A stretch of DNA of 64,000 nucleotides, taken from Algoriphagus taiwanensis. GTDB taxonomy: Bacteria > Bacteroidota > Bacteroidia > Cytophagales > Cyclobacteriaceae. The stretch is from the NCBI RefSeq assembly GCF_036245645.1, contig NZ_BTPE01000001.1:248001-312000 (forward strand). Reading direction: 5' to 3'. Under the pieces are notes generated by a model that had not been told where the DNA came from, made no database searches, and worked only from the letters and a program-made list of their open reading frames with translations. Shown here one piece after another: positions 50,729-59,150 of the stretch (the first letter of the stretch is position 1; each line of letters opens with the position of its first letter). The position numbers and the translations under genes are program-made.

Positions 50729-51841
50729 GTGAAAACAGAGCAACCTACATATCGGATACTGATCAGCGGAGGAGGCACAGGTGGACATATCTATCCTGCG
50801 ATCGCCATCGCCAATGCCTGGATGGAAAAGCATCCCGGCAGCGAGATCCTTTTTGTCGGTGCTTTGGGAAAAATGGAGATGCAAAAAGTCCCCGAAGCTG
50901 GCTATCCCATCAAAGGTTTGCCCGTAGCGGGATTGCAGAGAAGTCTCACTTTGGACAATCTCAGCTTTCCTTTCAAGCTGCTGAAAAGCCTCCGAATTGC
51001 CTCAGGCATCGTGAAGGAATTCAAGCCGGATGCAGTAGTAGGAGTCGGAGGATATGCAAGCGGGCCGGTGCTTTATGCTGCGCAAAACAAGGGTATTCCC
51101 ACTTTGCTACAGGAGCAAAACTCCTACGCAGGTCTGACCAATAAGCTTTTGGCCAAAAAGGCAAAATCCATCTGTGTGGCCTACCCCGGAATGGAAGCCT
51201 TTTTCCCAGCTTCCAAAATCAAAGTGACCGGAAATCCGGTGAGAAAGGACATTCTGGATTTGTCAGGAAAAAGAGAGAATGCTCTGGCCCATTTCGGATT
51301 GGAGGAAGGACGAAAGACAATCCTGGTTTTGGGAGGATCTCTCGGTGCAAGGACACTAAATCAGGCTGTACTCAAGGACATGGCTAAGCTGGAAAAAGCC
51401 GGGTATCAGGTGCTCTGGCAAAGCGGGAAGTTCTATTTCAAAGCCATGCAGGAGGAGCTGAATTCCTCAGGGTTGAAGCATATCGAGCTGAGAGAATTTA
51501 TCCGGGAGATGGATATGGCTTATGCAGCGGCCGATGTGATCGTGTCCCGTGCGGGTGCACTTTCTGTGTCTGAATTGAGCCTGGTAGGAAAGCCGGTGAT
51601 CTTCATTCCCTCTCCCAATGTGGCAGAAGACCATCAGACCAAAAATGCGATGGCCTATGTGAGGAATGATGCAGCCGTACTCTTGGAAGATAAAGCCGCA
51701 GTAGGTCTGCTGAAGGAAAAAGTAGATGAACTGATGATTAACCCAGAGCTCATGCTGACCCTGGGAACAAATATGAAAAAACTGGCCAAGCCGGAAGCGG
51801 CAAAGGTTATTGTGGAAGAATTGGAAAAACTCGTCGCATGA
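50729..51841 (+). CDS. murG: UDP-GlcNAc transferase MurG
   Basis: MurG turns lipid I into lipid II at the inner membrane. The 370-residue protein has the GGGTGGHIYPAIAIA loop, VGVGGYASGPVL, LQEQNSYAGLTNKLLA, LGGSLGARTLNQAV, and the UDP-binding VSRAGALSVSEL. It starts with GTG (50729). Overlaps murC by 4 bases (ATGA). Confidence 0.95.
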   Translation: MKTEQPTYRILISGGGTGGHIYPAIAIANAWMEKHPGSEILFVGALGKMEMQKVPEAGYPIKGLPVAGLQRSLTLDNLSFPFKLLKSLRIASGIVKEFKPDAVVGVGGYASGPVLYAAQNKGIPTLLQEQNSYAGLTNKLLAKKAKSICVAYPGMEAFFPASKIKVTGNPVRKDILDLSGKRENALAHFGLEEGRKTILVLGGSLGARTLNQAVLKDMAKLEKAGYQVLWQSGKFYFKAMQEELNSSGLKHIELREFIREMDMAYAAADVIVSRAGALSVSELSLVGKPVIFIPSPNVAEDHQTKNAMAYVRNDAAVLLEDKAAVGLLKEKVDELMINPELMLTLGTNMKKLAKPEAAKVIVEELEKLVA

Positions 51842-53244
51842 CATTCAAAGGGATAAATAAGGTGTACTTTCTCGGAATCGGAGGCATTGGCATGAGTGCT
51901 TTGGCCCGGTGGTTTCGGCATGAAGGCTATCCGGTAGCAGGATACGACAAGACTCCTTCTCCTTTGACTGAGGAGCTGGAAGGCGAGGGTATGCTCATTT
52001 CTTATGAGGATCGAGTGGATACCCTGCCTGTGGATTTCACTTCCAATCCCGACGAGGTTTTGGTAGTCTGGACTCCGGCAATCCCGAGAGACAGTGTTCT
52101 GCTCAATTTCTTCCAAACTCATTATACCCTTAAGAAAAGATCAGAAGTCTTGGGGATGATTACCAAAGACTTCTACACCATCGCCGTGGCTGGTACTCAT
52201 GGCAAGACCAGTACCTCTTCTTTGGTAGCACACCTGTTGAAATCGGCAGGAAAGCCGGTAGCGGCATTTTTGGGAGGAATCACCCAAAACTATCAAAGCA
52301 ACCTGATCCTACCCGGCAAGACGAAGGAGCAGGTACTCGTCGTGGTTGAAGCGGATGAGTTTGACCGTTCCTTCTTGCGGCTTCACCCCAATGAAGCGGT
52401 AGTGACCAGTGCAGATCCGGATCATTTGGATATCTATGGGGATGAAGCCACTATCCTCGAAGGATTCCGGGATTTTATCCGACTCGTGGATAAGCGGGGC
52501 AAGCTCTATATCCAATCTCATGCGCTATTCCGCTTGGGAGAAGAATTGGATGCCAAGGCTACCCAGCGGGAATATGGCCTTCGCTCCAATGGTATTCATG
52601 CCGAAAACGTAATTGCCAAGCCGGGAATTTTCCAGTTTGACTACATCGGGCCAAAGGCCCAAATCAACGGCTTGGAGCTGCATATTCCCGGATTTCACAA
52701 TGTGGAAAATGCCCTCGCGGCCATCGCCATCGCCGTTGACCATGGGGTGACTCCCGAGCAAATCAAAGAGGGAATCAAATCCTTCCGGGGGGTCAAGCGG
52801 AGATTTGAGATTCACTCTACGGAGGAGGGAAAAGTGTATATCGATGACTATGCCCATCATCCAGAAGAAATCAAGGCCTGCCTGAGCTCAGTGAGAGCCA
52901 TGTATCCGATGCAGAGATTGACGGTGATTTTCCAACCTCACCTGTATACCCGCACCCGGGACTTTGCTGATGGATTTTCAGAGAGTCTTTCTCTGGCTGA
53001 CGAGGTGGTCCTTTTGGACATCTATCCAGCTCGGGAATTGCCGATTGCCGGGGTCACTTCGGAGATGCTGTTGGAGGGAATAAAGGCTGGGAAAAAAATA
53101 TTGATTAAGAAAGATCAGGTGATGGAATACCTGAAGGAATCCCAACCCGAGGTCTTGGTGACTATGGGTGCTGGAGATATTGACCGGCTGGTGCCGGGTA
53201 TTGCAGCATGGGAAAAGTCAAGGGCTATACTCAAAGAACAATGA
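51838..53244 (+). CDS. murC: UDP-MurNAc:L-alanine ligase
   Basis: MurC adds L-alanine to UDP-MurNAc. The 468-residue protein has the UDP loop LGIGGIGMSALARW, the ATP loop AGTHGKTSTSSL with the MurC-specific THGK, EADEFDRSFL, SADPDHLDIYG, and DDYAHHPEEI. It is placed after the MurG gene, typical in this phylum; murF is not in the cluster and must be elsewhere. Its end overlaps ftsQ by 4 bases (ATGA). Confidence 0.95.
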   Translation: MTFKGINKVYFLGIGGIGMSALARWFRHEGYPVAGYDKTPSPLTEELEGEGMLISYEDRVDTLPVDFTSNPDEVLVVWTPAIPRDSVLLNFFQTHYTLKKRSEVLGMITKDFYTIAVAGTHGKTSTSSLVAHLLKSAGKPVAAFLGGITQNYQSNLILPGKTKEQVLVVVEADEFDRSFLRLHPNEAVVTSADPDHLDIYGDEATILEGFRDFIRLVDKRGKLYIQSHALFRLGEELDAKATQREYGLRSNGIHAENVIAKPGIFQFDYIGPKAQINGLELHIPGFHNVENALAAIAIAVDHGVTPEQIKEGIKSFRGVKRRFEIHSTEEGKVYIDDYAHHPEEIKACLSSVRAMYPMQRLTVIFQPHLYTRTRDFADGFSESLSLADEVVLLDIYPARELPIAGVTSEMLLEGIKAGKKILIKKDQVMEYLKESQPEVLVTMGAGDIDRLVPGIAAWEKSRAILKEQ

Positions 53245-53996
53245 ACTGGAAAAGAGTGAAAAAAGCAGGCGCTTTAGTCTCCCTGGCAGTCATTTGGGTA
53301 GGCTTTATCGGCTTTGTGGAAAAGAAAGGACAGGAAAAAACCTTTCAGCAAGTGGAGATTGACTTGGAAGCAGTCAGCGGAGTCTATTTCGTGGAGGAAA
53401 AGGAAATCGCCACGCTGATAGAGACCTCCTTTCCTGAACTGAAACCCGGTCTTCCAGCAACACAAATCCCTCTCGCTCAGGTAGAGAAAAGGCTGATGGG
53501 GCATCCCTTTATCAAGAAGGCTGAGGCCTCGGTAGGCCAAAAGGGGATTCTGAAGGTAGAGATCGAGCAGCATGAACCCATTGCCCGGATTGCAAGGCCT
53601 ATGGCTGCTGACGGGTATATCACCACGGATGGATTGATCATTCCTACCTCCCCTAGCTACACGAGCCGGGTCTTGATTTTGGAGGGAGATTTTGCGGAGC
53701 AATTGATGAATCAGGGAAGTCTGGAGGGGATGCCTGAATTGATGCCACTTATTGAATATATCACCCGGGATGAGTTTTGGAATGCTCAGATCACCGAGCT
53801 GGAAATCCGAAAGCGAAATGATATCCGACTGCATCAGCAAGTGGGAAAGCAGGTGATTGAGTTCGGTGACGGCTTTGATATCGAAAGCAAATTCCACCGA
53901 ATTGAGGTGCTTTATCAAGAAATACTTCCGAGAAAAGGCTGGAATGCCTACGATCGGATAAGTGTAAAATTTAAGAATCAGATTGTTTGTGAATAA
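53241..53996 (+). CDS. ftsQ: division protein FtsQ/DivIB-like
   Basis: A 251-residue single-pass protein with a short basic tail, one membrane helix (about 9-24) and a periplasmic part. The latter has a POTRA-like section (PLAQVEKRLMGHPFIKKAEASVGQKGILKVEIEQHEPIAR) and the RPMAADGYITTDG turn. I begin at ATG 53241 (MNWKRVKK), which overlaps the murC stop; the frame is open back to 53208. FtsQ recruits FtsL and its partners. It is followed by ftsA after 9 bases. Confidence 0.88.
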   Translation: MNWKRVKKAGALVSLAVIWVGFIGFVEKKGQEKTFQQVEIDLEAVSGVYFVEEKEIATLIETSFPELKPGLPATQIPLAQVEKRLMGHPFIKKAEASVGQKGILKVEIEQHEPIARIARPMAADGYITTDGLIIPTSPSYTSRVLILEGDFAEQLMNQGSLEGMPELMPLIEYITRDEFWNAQITELEIRKRNDIRLHQQVGKQVIEFGDGFDIESKFHRIEVLYQEILPRKGWNAYDRISVKFKNQIVCE

Positions 53997-54005
53997 ACCT
54001 TGGCT

Positions 54006-55331
54006 ATGGAAAACGATAAACTTATAGTAGGTCTTGACATTGGGACGACCAAGATCTGCGCCATCATCGGGCGAAAAAATGAGTTCGGCAAACTCGAAGT
54101 CTTGGGTATGGGCAAATCCGTATCCGACGGTGTCGAACGCGGTATTGTCACCAACATCGAGAAGACCATTCATGCCATTGAGAAGGCAGTCCAAGACTGC
54201 TCCGATATGGCCGATGTGGATATCGCAGAGGTGATCGTAGGGATCGCCGGGCAGCATATCCAAAGCAAAATCATGCATGGCAGTATCATGCGACAGCCCA
54301 CAGAAGATGAAATTACTATCGAGGATGTGCAGCGTCTGTCAGCGGATATGCACAACATCGTGGTCCCACCCGGAAACAGCATCATACACGTAATGCCCCA
54401 AGATTACACTGTGGACTACGAGGGAGGAATCAAAGATCCCGTAGGTATGGCAGGCACTCGCTTGGAGGCGGATTTCCACATCATCACAGCGCAGACTACC
54501 GCTATTCACAACATCAACAAATGCGTGAAGCGGGCCAACCTCATCTCCAGTCAGCTCATCCTTGAGCCTTTGGCAAGTTCTCTTGCCGTGCTTAGCGACG
54601 ATGAAAAAGAGGCGGGAGTTTGCTTGGTAGACATCGGTGGTGGGACTACGGATATCGCCATTTTCTACGAAAACATCATCCGTCACACCGCGGTGATTCC
54701 TCTTGGAGGAAACATCATCACCTCCGATATCAAGGAAGGCTGCATGCTGATGCAAAATCAGGCAGAATTGCTCAAGACTCGATTTGGCAAGGCTATTGCC
54801 AAGGAAGCCAACACCAATGAAATCGTGTCTATTCCTGGCCTCAGAGGCAGACCGCCAAAGGAAATCTCCGTCTACAACCTGGCTTCCATCATCGAAGCTC
54901 GCCTGGAAGAAATTATCGAAATCGTGCAAAACGAGATCATGCAAAGCGGCTATTACAAGAAGCTCGCCGGTGGTATCGTCCTCACCGGGGGTGGCTCGCA
55001 GATGCAATACATCTCTCAGCTCTTCGAATACAAAACCGGACTCGATACCCGAATCGGCTACCCTAATGAGCACTTGGGTAAGTCGGTCATCGAAGAGATC
55101 AAGAGTCCGATGTATGCGACTTCGGTAGGATTGGTCTTGGCTGGATTCAAGTCTTTGGACAACCGGGAAGACGAATACAACCGAAGAAAAGCCAACAGTG
55201 GGCAAAAGCCCAAAATCATGCAGAAGCGGGAGATCATTTCCAACAGCTTCTTTACTAGTATCAGCAATAAAATAAAAAACATCATCTCTGCCGATATCGG
55301 CGATGATGACAACTATAACTATAACAACTAG
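54006..55331 (+). CDS. ftsA: cell division protein FtsA
   Basis: An actin-like ATPase that ties FtsZ to the membrane. The 441-residue protein has VGLDIGTTKICAIIG, the SHS2-like 1C region (VDIAEVIVGIAGQHI), phosphate-2 motif VDIGGGTTDIAIF and adenosine motif GIVLTGGGSQM. The C-terminal amphipathic helix is present (FFTSISNKIKNII). A start at ATG 54006 fits better than the TTG at 54000. The last residues are an Asp/Asn/Tyr-rich tail. Confidence 0.95.
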   Translation: MENDKLIVGLDIGTTKICAIIGRKNEFGKLEVLGMGKSVSDGVERGIVTNIEKTIHAIEKAVQDCSDMADVDIAEVIVGIAGQHIQSKIMHGSIMRQPTEDEITIEDVQRLSADMHNIVVPPGNSIIHVMPQDYTVDYEGGIKDPVGMAGTRLEADFHIITAQTTAIHNINKCVKRANLISSQLILEPLASSLAVLSDDEKEAGVCLVDIGGGTTDIAIFYENIIRHTAVIPLGGNIITSDIKEGCMLMQNQAELLKTRFGKAIAKEANTNEIVSIPGLRGRPPKEISVYNLASIIEARLEEIIEIVQNEIMQSGYYKKLAGGIVLTGGGSQMQYISQLFEYKTGLDTRIGYPNEHLGKSVIEEIKSPMYATSVGLVLAGFKSLDNREDEYNRRKANSGQKPKIMQKREIISNSFFTSISNKIKNIISADIGDDDNYNYNN

Positions 55332-55435
55332 GGCTTATGATTGGGGGAGATAATCGGCCTTGCGGATTATTTCCCTTGTTTTCCCTTTCTCACTAAAAAC
55401 ACACTAACAATAGAAATTTTCACCAAACCTAAAAT

Positions 55436-57058
55436 ATGTCAGATAACATGAAAGATTACAGATTTGATTTACCAAAAAATCAAAAGTCAATTATCAAAGT
55501 AATTGGCGTAGGTGGAGGAGGTAGCAATGCCGTCAACCACATGTACAGCCAAGGAATCAAGGATGTGGAGTTTGTCGTGGTCAATACAGACGCGCAGGCA
55601 CTGAAGTCCTCTCCGGTTCCTCTTCGCCTGCAGTTGGGTGCCAACCTGACCGAAGGCCTAGGTGCAGGTGCCAATCCCGAGCAGGGAAAAAGCGCCGCTA
55701 TCGAATCTCAGGATGAAATCCGGGAATTGCTCTCCGACAATACCAAGATGGTATTCATTACCGCAGGTATGGGTGGAGGCACTGGCACAGGAGCTGCTCC
55801 CGTAGTAGCCAAAATCGCCAAAGAATTGAATATCCTCACTGTGGGTATTGTCACCGCTCCTTTCATGTTTGAAGGGAAAAAGAAGATGGCAGTAGCCCAG
55901 GCAGGTATCGAAGCGCTTCGTGAAAACTGCGATACCGTCTTGGTCATTCTCAATGACAAGCTGAGAGAAATCTACGGCAATCTTGCTATACGTACGGCAT
56001 TCAGCAAGGCAGACGATATTTTGACCACAGCGGCCAAGTCTATTGCAGAAATCATCACCGTGCATCAGGATGTCAACGTGGACTTTGAAGATGTGAAGAC
56101 CGTCATGAAAGATGCAGGAGCTGCCGTAATGGGTTCCTCTACCGAAGAGGGCGAAGGCCGTGCTATCCGTGCAGCCGGTGCAGCCATTTCTTCTCCTTTG
56201 CTTAATAATGTGGACATCAAAGGAGCTCAGAAAATCCTCCTTTCCATCATGTCCGGCGAAGAGGAAGAACTGTCCATGGACGAGCTTTCCGAAATCACAG
56301 AATACATTCAGGAGAAAGCAGGTGACAATGCCGAAGTGATCTTTGGTCAGGGTATCGATCAGGAATTGGGCAAAGCCATCCGTGTGACTGTCATTGCTAC
56401 AGGATTTGAAATGGACAAGCTTTCTGACAAGCCTTCCAAGAAAGAATTTGTGGCCCCTGTTTCTGCTTTCGCAAATCCGGTGACCAAGCCTGTGGTAGAG
56501 GATGAAGATTCTGTGAAAACAGTCATCAACTTAGATTCAGGAAAGAGCGAAAAAGTAAAAGAAGAACCGGTGTCTGGCACCAGCTTTTCCTTCAGCTTTC
56601 CCAAGGCTCCGGTAGCTCCGGTTCAGCCAACCCAGCCGGAAAAAGAAGAAGAGTTTACCTTCGAGTTCAAGCCTGTGCAGGAAGAAGCTCATGAAGAAGA
56701 GCCTTCCGATAAAGTAATTCATGATCTCTATGAAGAGGAGGCTGAAAAGAAAGAAGTGAAAGTCCCTGAAGAATCAGAGCCTGTTCCCCAGCTTTTTGCC
56801 AATGATTACTACGAGCAAATGAAGCAAAAGGCGATTCAGAGAGCTCATGAGCGTTTTGAAAAGCTGAAAGGCAAGCGTTCTTTCAACCCAACTCCTGAAG
56901 AATTGAAGGAGAAATTGGAAGTGCCGGCCTATCAGCGTAAGAATGTCGTGCTCAATGAACCTAAGCATAGCTCAGAAGCTGAAATCAGCAAGTACAATCT
57001 GAGCGACGAGAACGAAATTCTCGGCAACAACAGATTCTTGCATGACAATGTGGACTGA
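55436..57058 (+). CDS. ftsZ: cell division protein FtsZ
   Basis: A 540-residue tubulin-like GTPase that forms the division ring. The GTP site includes KVIGVGGGGSNAVNHM and GGGTGTGAAP (about 111-121), and the NDKLREI and FSKADDILTTAAKSI segments are standard. After the core (about residue 320) comes an unusually long acidic linker of about 170 residues rich in Glu, Pro and Lys, then a short conserved-looking end. It is 104 bases after ftsA, so it may also have its own promoter. A start at the later ATG (MKDYRFDL) is possible. Confidence 0.96.
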   Translation: MSDNMKDYRFDLPKNQKSIIKVIGVGGGGSNAVNHMYSQGIKDVEFVVVNTDAQALKSSPVPLRLQLGANLTEGLGAGANPEQGKSAAIESQDEIRELLSDNTKMVFITAGMGGGTGTGAAPVVAKIAKELNILTVGIVTAPFMFEGKKKMAVAQAGIEALRENCDTVLVILNDKLREIYGNLAIRTAFSKADDILTTAAKSIAEIITVHQDVNVDFEDVKTVMKDAGAAVMGSSTEEGEGRAIRAAGAAISSPLLNNVDIKGAQKILLSIMSGEEEELSMDELSEITEYIQEKAGDNAEVIFGQGIDQELGKAIRVTVIATGFEMDKLSDKPSKKEFVAPVSAFANPVTKPVVEDEDSVKTVINLDSGKSEKVKEEPVSGTSFSFSFPKAPVAPVQPTQPEKEEEFTFEFKPVQEEAHEEEPSDKVIHDLYEEEAEKKEVKVPEESEPVPQLFANDYYEQMKQKAIQRAHERFEKLKGKRSFNPTPEELKEKLEVPAYQRKNVVLNEPKHSSEAEISKYNLSDENEILGNNRFLHDNVD

Positions 57059-57061
57059 GGG

Positions 57062-57586
57062 TTAAAACTCCAGTAGCATGTCTGCCTGGGTGTGCAGCAG
57101 TTCGACATACAGCCTGTTGGTGAGCAGGTTATCTGACATATTTTGCTCTATTTTGGCGAGCTTCGGCTTGAGAGCAAGAACGTGCATACCCAAATAATGA
57201 AAGATGTCGGTGAGGTGGCTCAAAGCGATGCCACCTCCGCCGATACCTGATGAAAGCCCGATAAGGGCACATTTTTTATTCCGGAAGGTATTGGGATAAG
57301 TCATCCCATCGATGAAGGTTTTTAGGATTCCGGGAAAAGACCCATTGTACTCAGGAACGATGAATACGTATTTCTTCCCTTCCTTGACTCGGTCATGAAA
57401 GGAATTGAAGTCCGGATTTTTCCCATTGTTTTCATAAAGTGCCGTGGCAGTGAAATCTGCCGGCAAATGCTCCAGCTCTAGAATTTCTGATTCAGCACCT
57501 TTTTCGGCTAAAATTCCCTGGAATATTTCTGCGATGATTTTGGATACGGAGTTCTTTCGGTTGGTTCCGACGATGATCTTGACCAT
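57062..57586 (-). CDS. NADPH-dependent FMN reductase family protein
   Basis: A 174-residue flavodoxin-like protein. VGTNRKNSVSKIIAEIF binds the FMN phosphate, FIVPEYNGSFPGILKTFIDG is the family's YNGS loop, and GLSSGIGGGGIALSHL surrounds the flavin. I start at ATG 57586 (MVKIIVGTN), as the seven residues before do not fit. It converges on ftsZ with only 3 bases between stops. Function may be quinone or azo-dye reduction; not shown. Confidence 0.83.
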   Translation of the reverse strand: MVKIIVGTNRKNSVSKIIAEIFQGILAEKGAESEILELEHLPADFTATALYENNGKNPDFNSFHDRVKEGKKYVFIVPEYNGSFPGILKTFIDGMTYPNTFRNKKCALIGLSSGIGGGGIALSHLTDIFHYLGMHVLALKPKLAKIEQNMSDNLLTNRLYVELLHTQADMLLEF

Positions 57587-57653
57587 GGATTTCAAATTAC
57601 ACCTCACTATACAAGCAAGTCGGGCTAAAAGTTCTCAAGCCCAAACAAAAACC

Positions 57654-57661
57654 TATCTTTG
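57654..57661 (+). promoter_or_regulatory. Bacteroidota -7 promoter box
   Basis: TATCTTTG fits TAnnTTTG and lies 19 bases before the ATG of the purine nucleoside phosphorylase gene. No TTTG is found at the -33 distance. Confidence 0.4.
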
Positions 57662-57680
57662 GGCCTTATTTTAAACTACC

Positions 57681-58499
57681 ATGGATTACCTACAGCAGAT
57701 CAAAGAAGCCGAAGCATTTATCAAATCCAAATACCCCGAAAGTGTTCCTTTGGGGATCATCTTGGGGACTGGACTGGGCAATTTGGGAAACCAAATCAAA
57801 GTGGACTTAGAGTTGGATTACAAGGATATTCCTCATTTTCCGCTTTCGACCGTGGAAAGCCATTCTGGGAAATTGGTCTTTGGAACCCTTTCAGGAAAGA
57901 AAGTAGTAGCTATGAAAGGCCGCTTTCACTACTATGAGGGCTATTCGATGAAGCAGGTGACTTTTCCTGTTCGGGTGATGAAGTTTTTGGGAGTAAAAAC
58001 TCTTTTGGTATCCAATGCTTGTGGAGGCTTGAATCCTGCACAGGCTGTGGGGGACGTGATGATTATCAATGACCATATCAATCTTTTTCCTGAAAATCCC
58101 CTAAGAGGTATCAACTACGAGGAGTTGGGTCCAAGATTCCCCGATATGAGCGATGCCTATTCTCCGAAGCTGACCCAGTTGGCATTGGAGATAGGAGAGA
58201 AAAATGGCTTTCGGCTACATAAGGGAGTGTATGCCGGGGTAGAAGGCCCAAATCTGGAAACCCCTGCAGAGTACATTTATATCCGTACGATCGGTGCAGA
58301 TGCAGTGGGGATGAGTACAGTCCCCGAGGTATTGGTGGCCCGGCAAATGGGCATCGAGGTCTTTGGCATGTCTGCAATCACTGATTTGGGAGTGCCGGGC
58401 AAAATCCATAAGATTTCCATTCAGGACGTCCTTGATGCCGCTGCCAAAGCCGAGCCCATCATGAGTCTGATTATGCGGGAGTTGATAGCACAGATGTGA
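57681..58499 (+). CDS. purine nucleoside phosphorylase
   Basis: A 272-residue trimeric-type PNP that splits purine nucleosides with phosphate. GIILGTGLGNLG holds the phosphate, KGRFHYYEGYS contains the key His, SNACGGLNP and ITDLGVPG are family marks, and GVYAGVEGPNLETPAEY with GADAVGMSTVPEV complete the base site. The late part ITDLG resembles guanosine/inosine-specific enzymes (PunA type), but the exact specificity cannot be read. It stands alone. Confidence 0.92.
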   Translation: MDYLQQIKEAEAFIKSKYPESVPLGIILGTGLGNLGNQIKVDLELDYKDIPHFPLSTVESHSGKLVFGTLSGKKVVAMKGRFHYYEGYSMKQVTFPVRVMKFLGVKTLLVSNACGGLNPAQAVGDVMIINDHINLFPENPLRGINYEELGPRFPDMSDAYSPKLTQLALEIGEKNGFRLHKGVYAGVEGPNLETPAEYIYIRTIGADAVGMSTVPEVLVARQMGIEVFGMSAITDLGVPGKIHKISIQDVLDAAAKAEPIMSLIMRELIAQM

Positions 58500-58512
58500 T
58501 CGAAAATCCCGT

Positions 58513-58983
58513 TTACTCTTTAGGGAGCTCATCCAGAGTCTTTACCAGTAGCTCCATAAATGGTCGGATTTCTGCTGGCCAAAGGGCAGGGTTTTTCCCT
58601 ACCTGCCACCAAAGCACACCGGTTTGATTCTCAAAGGCCAAATAATAAGCCCCTTCCTCGATGCAATTTGGACAGGCTACAAAGTCATTTCCTAGTGGAC
58701 GGAGATAATTTTCCGGGAATACAGCCCGCAGCTGCTCCGCTTGAGAAAGAAACCTCGAATCCAAGGGAGAGGCCTTATAGGTGATCACAGGAGCGTCCCG
58801 AAATGTGTTTAGGTTGTCAATGAAAAGCCGACCTTGGTCCAGTTTGTAAAACTGCATGCAATTGCCCTCACAGAAAAACTCCCATTGACCGAAGATAAAC
58901 GCATCGACCTCAGGAGTTTCTTCTTCTTTGCATCCGGAAAGGAAAGGGATCAGAATCAGGAAAGAAAGAAGGATTCGTTTCAT
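58513..58983 (-). CDS. small lipoprotein of unknown function
   Basis: A 156-residue protein with lipobox FLSGC (Cys17) after ILLSFLILIP, so it is probably a lipoprotein. I start at ATG 58983 (MKRILLSF); the longer open frame to 59130 has no signal-like start. Two CxxC-like pairs (CEGNCMQF and CPNCIEE) might hold metal or form a disulfide. No family recognised. It is convergent with the PNP gene. Confidence 0.65.
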   Translation of the reverse strand: MKRILLSFLILIPFLSGCKEEETPEVDAFIFGQWEFFCEGNCMQFYKLDQGRLFIDNLNTFRDAPVITYKASPLDSRFLSQAEQLRAVFPENYLRPLGNDFVACPNCIEEGAYYLAFENQTGVLWWQVGKNPALWPAEIRPFMELLVKTLDELPKE

Positions 58984-59150
58984 GGCTTTATTCGATTTGA
59001 AAGGGTTCTGAGTTTTGCTCTGGAATCGATAGGATATTGGGTTTCGGTTAAAGTCAGGATTGCGGACTTTGGTCAAAAAAACGAAGGAAAAACCCAAATC
59101 GTTTTGCATTTTTAAAACTTTCTTGACCAATTACCCGATTCTTTTACTTG

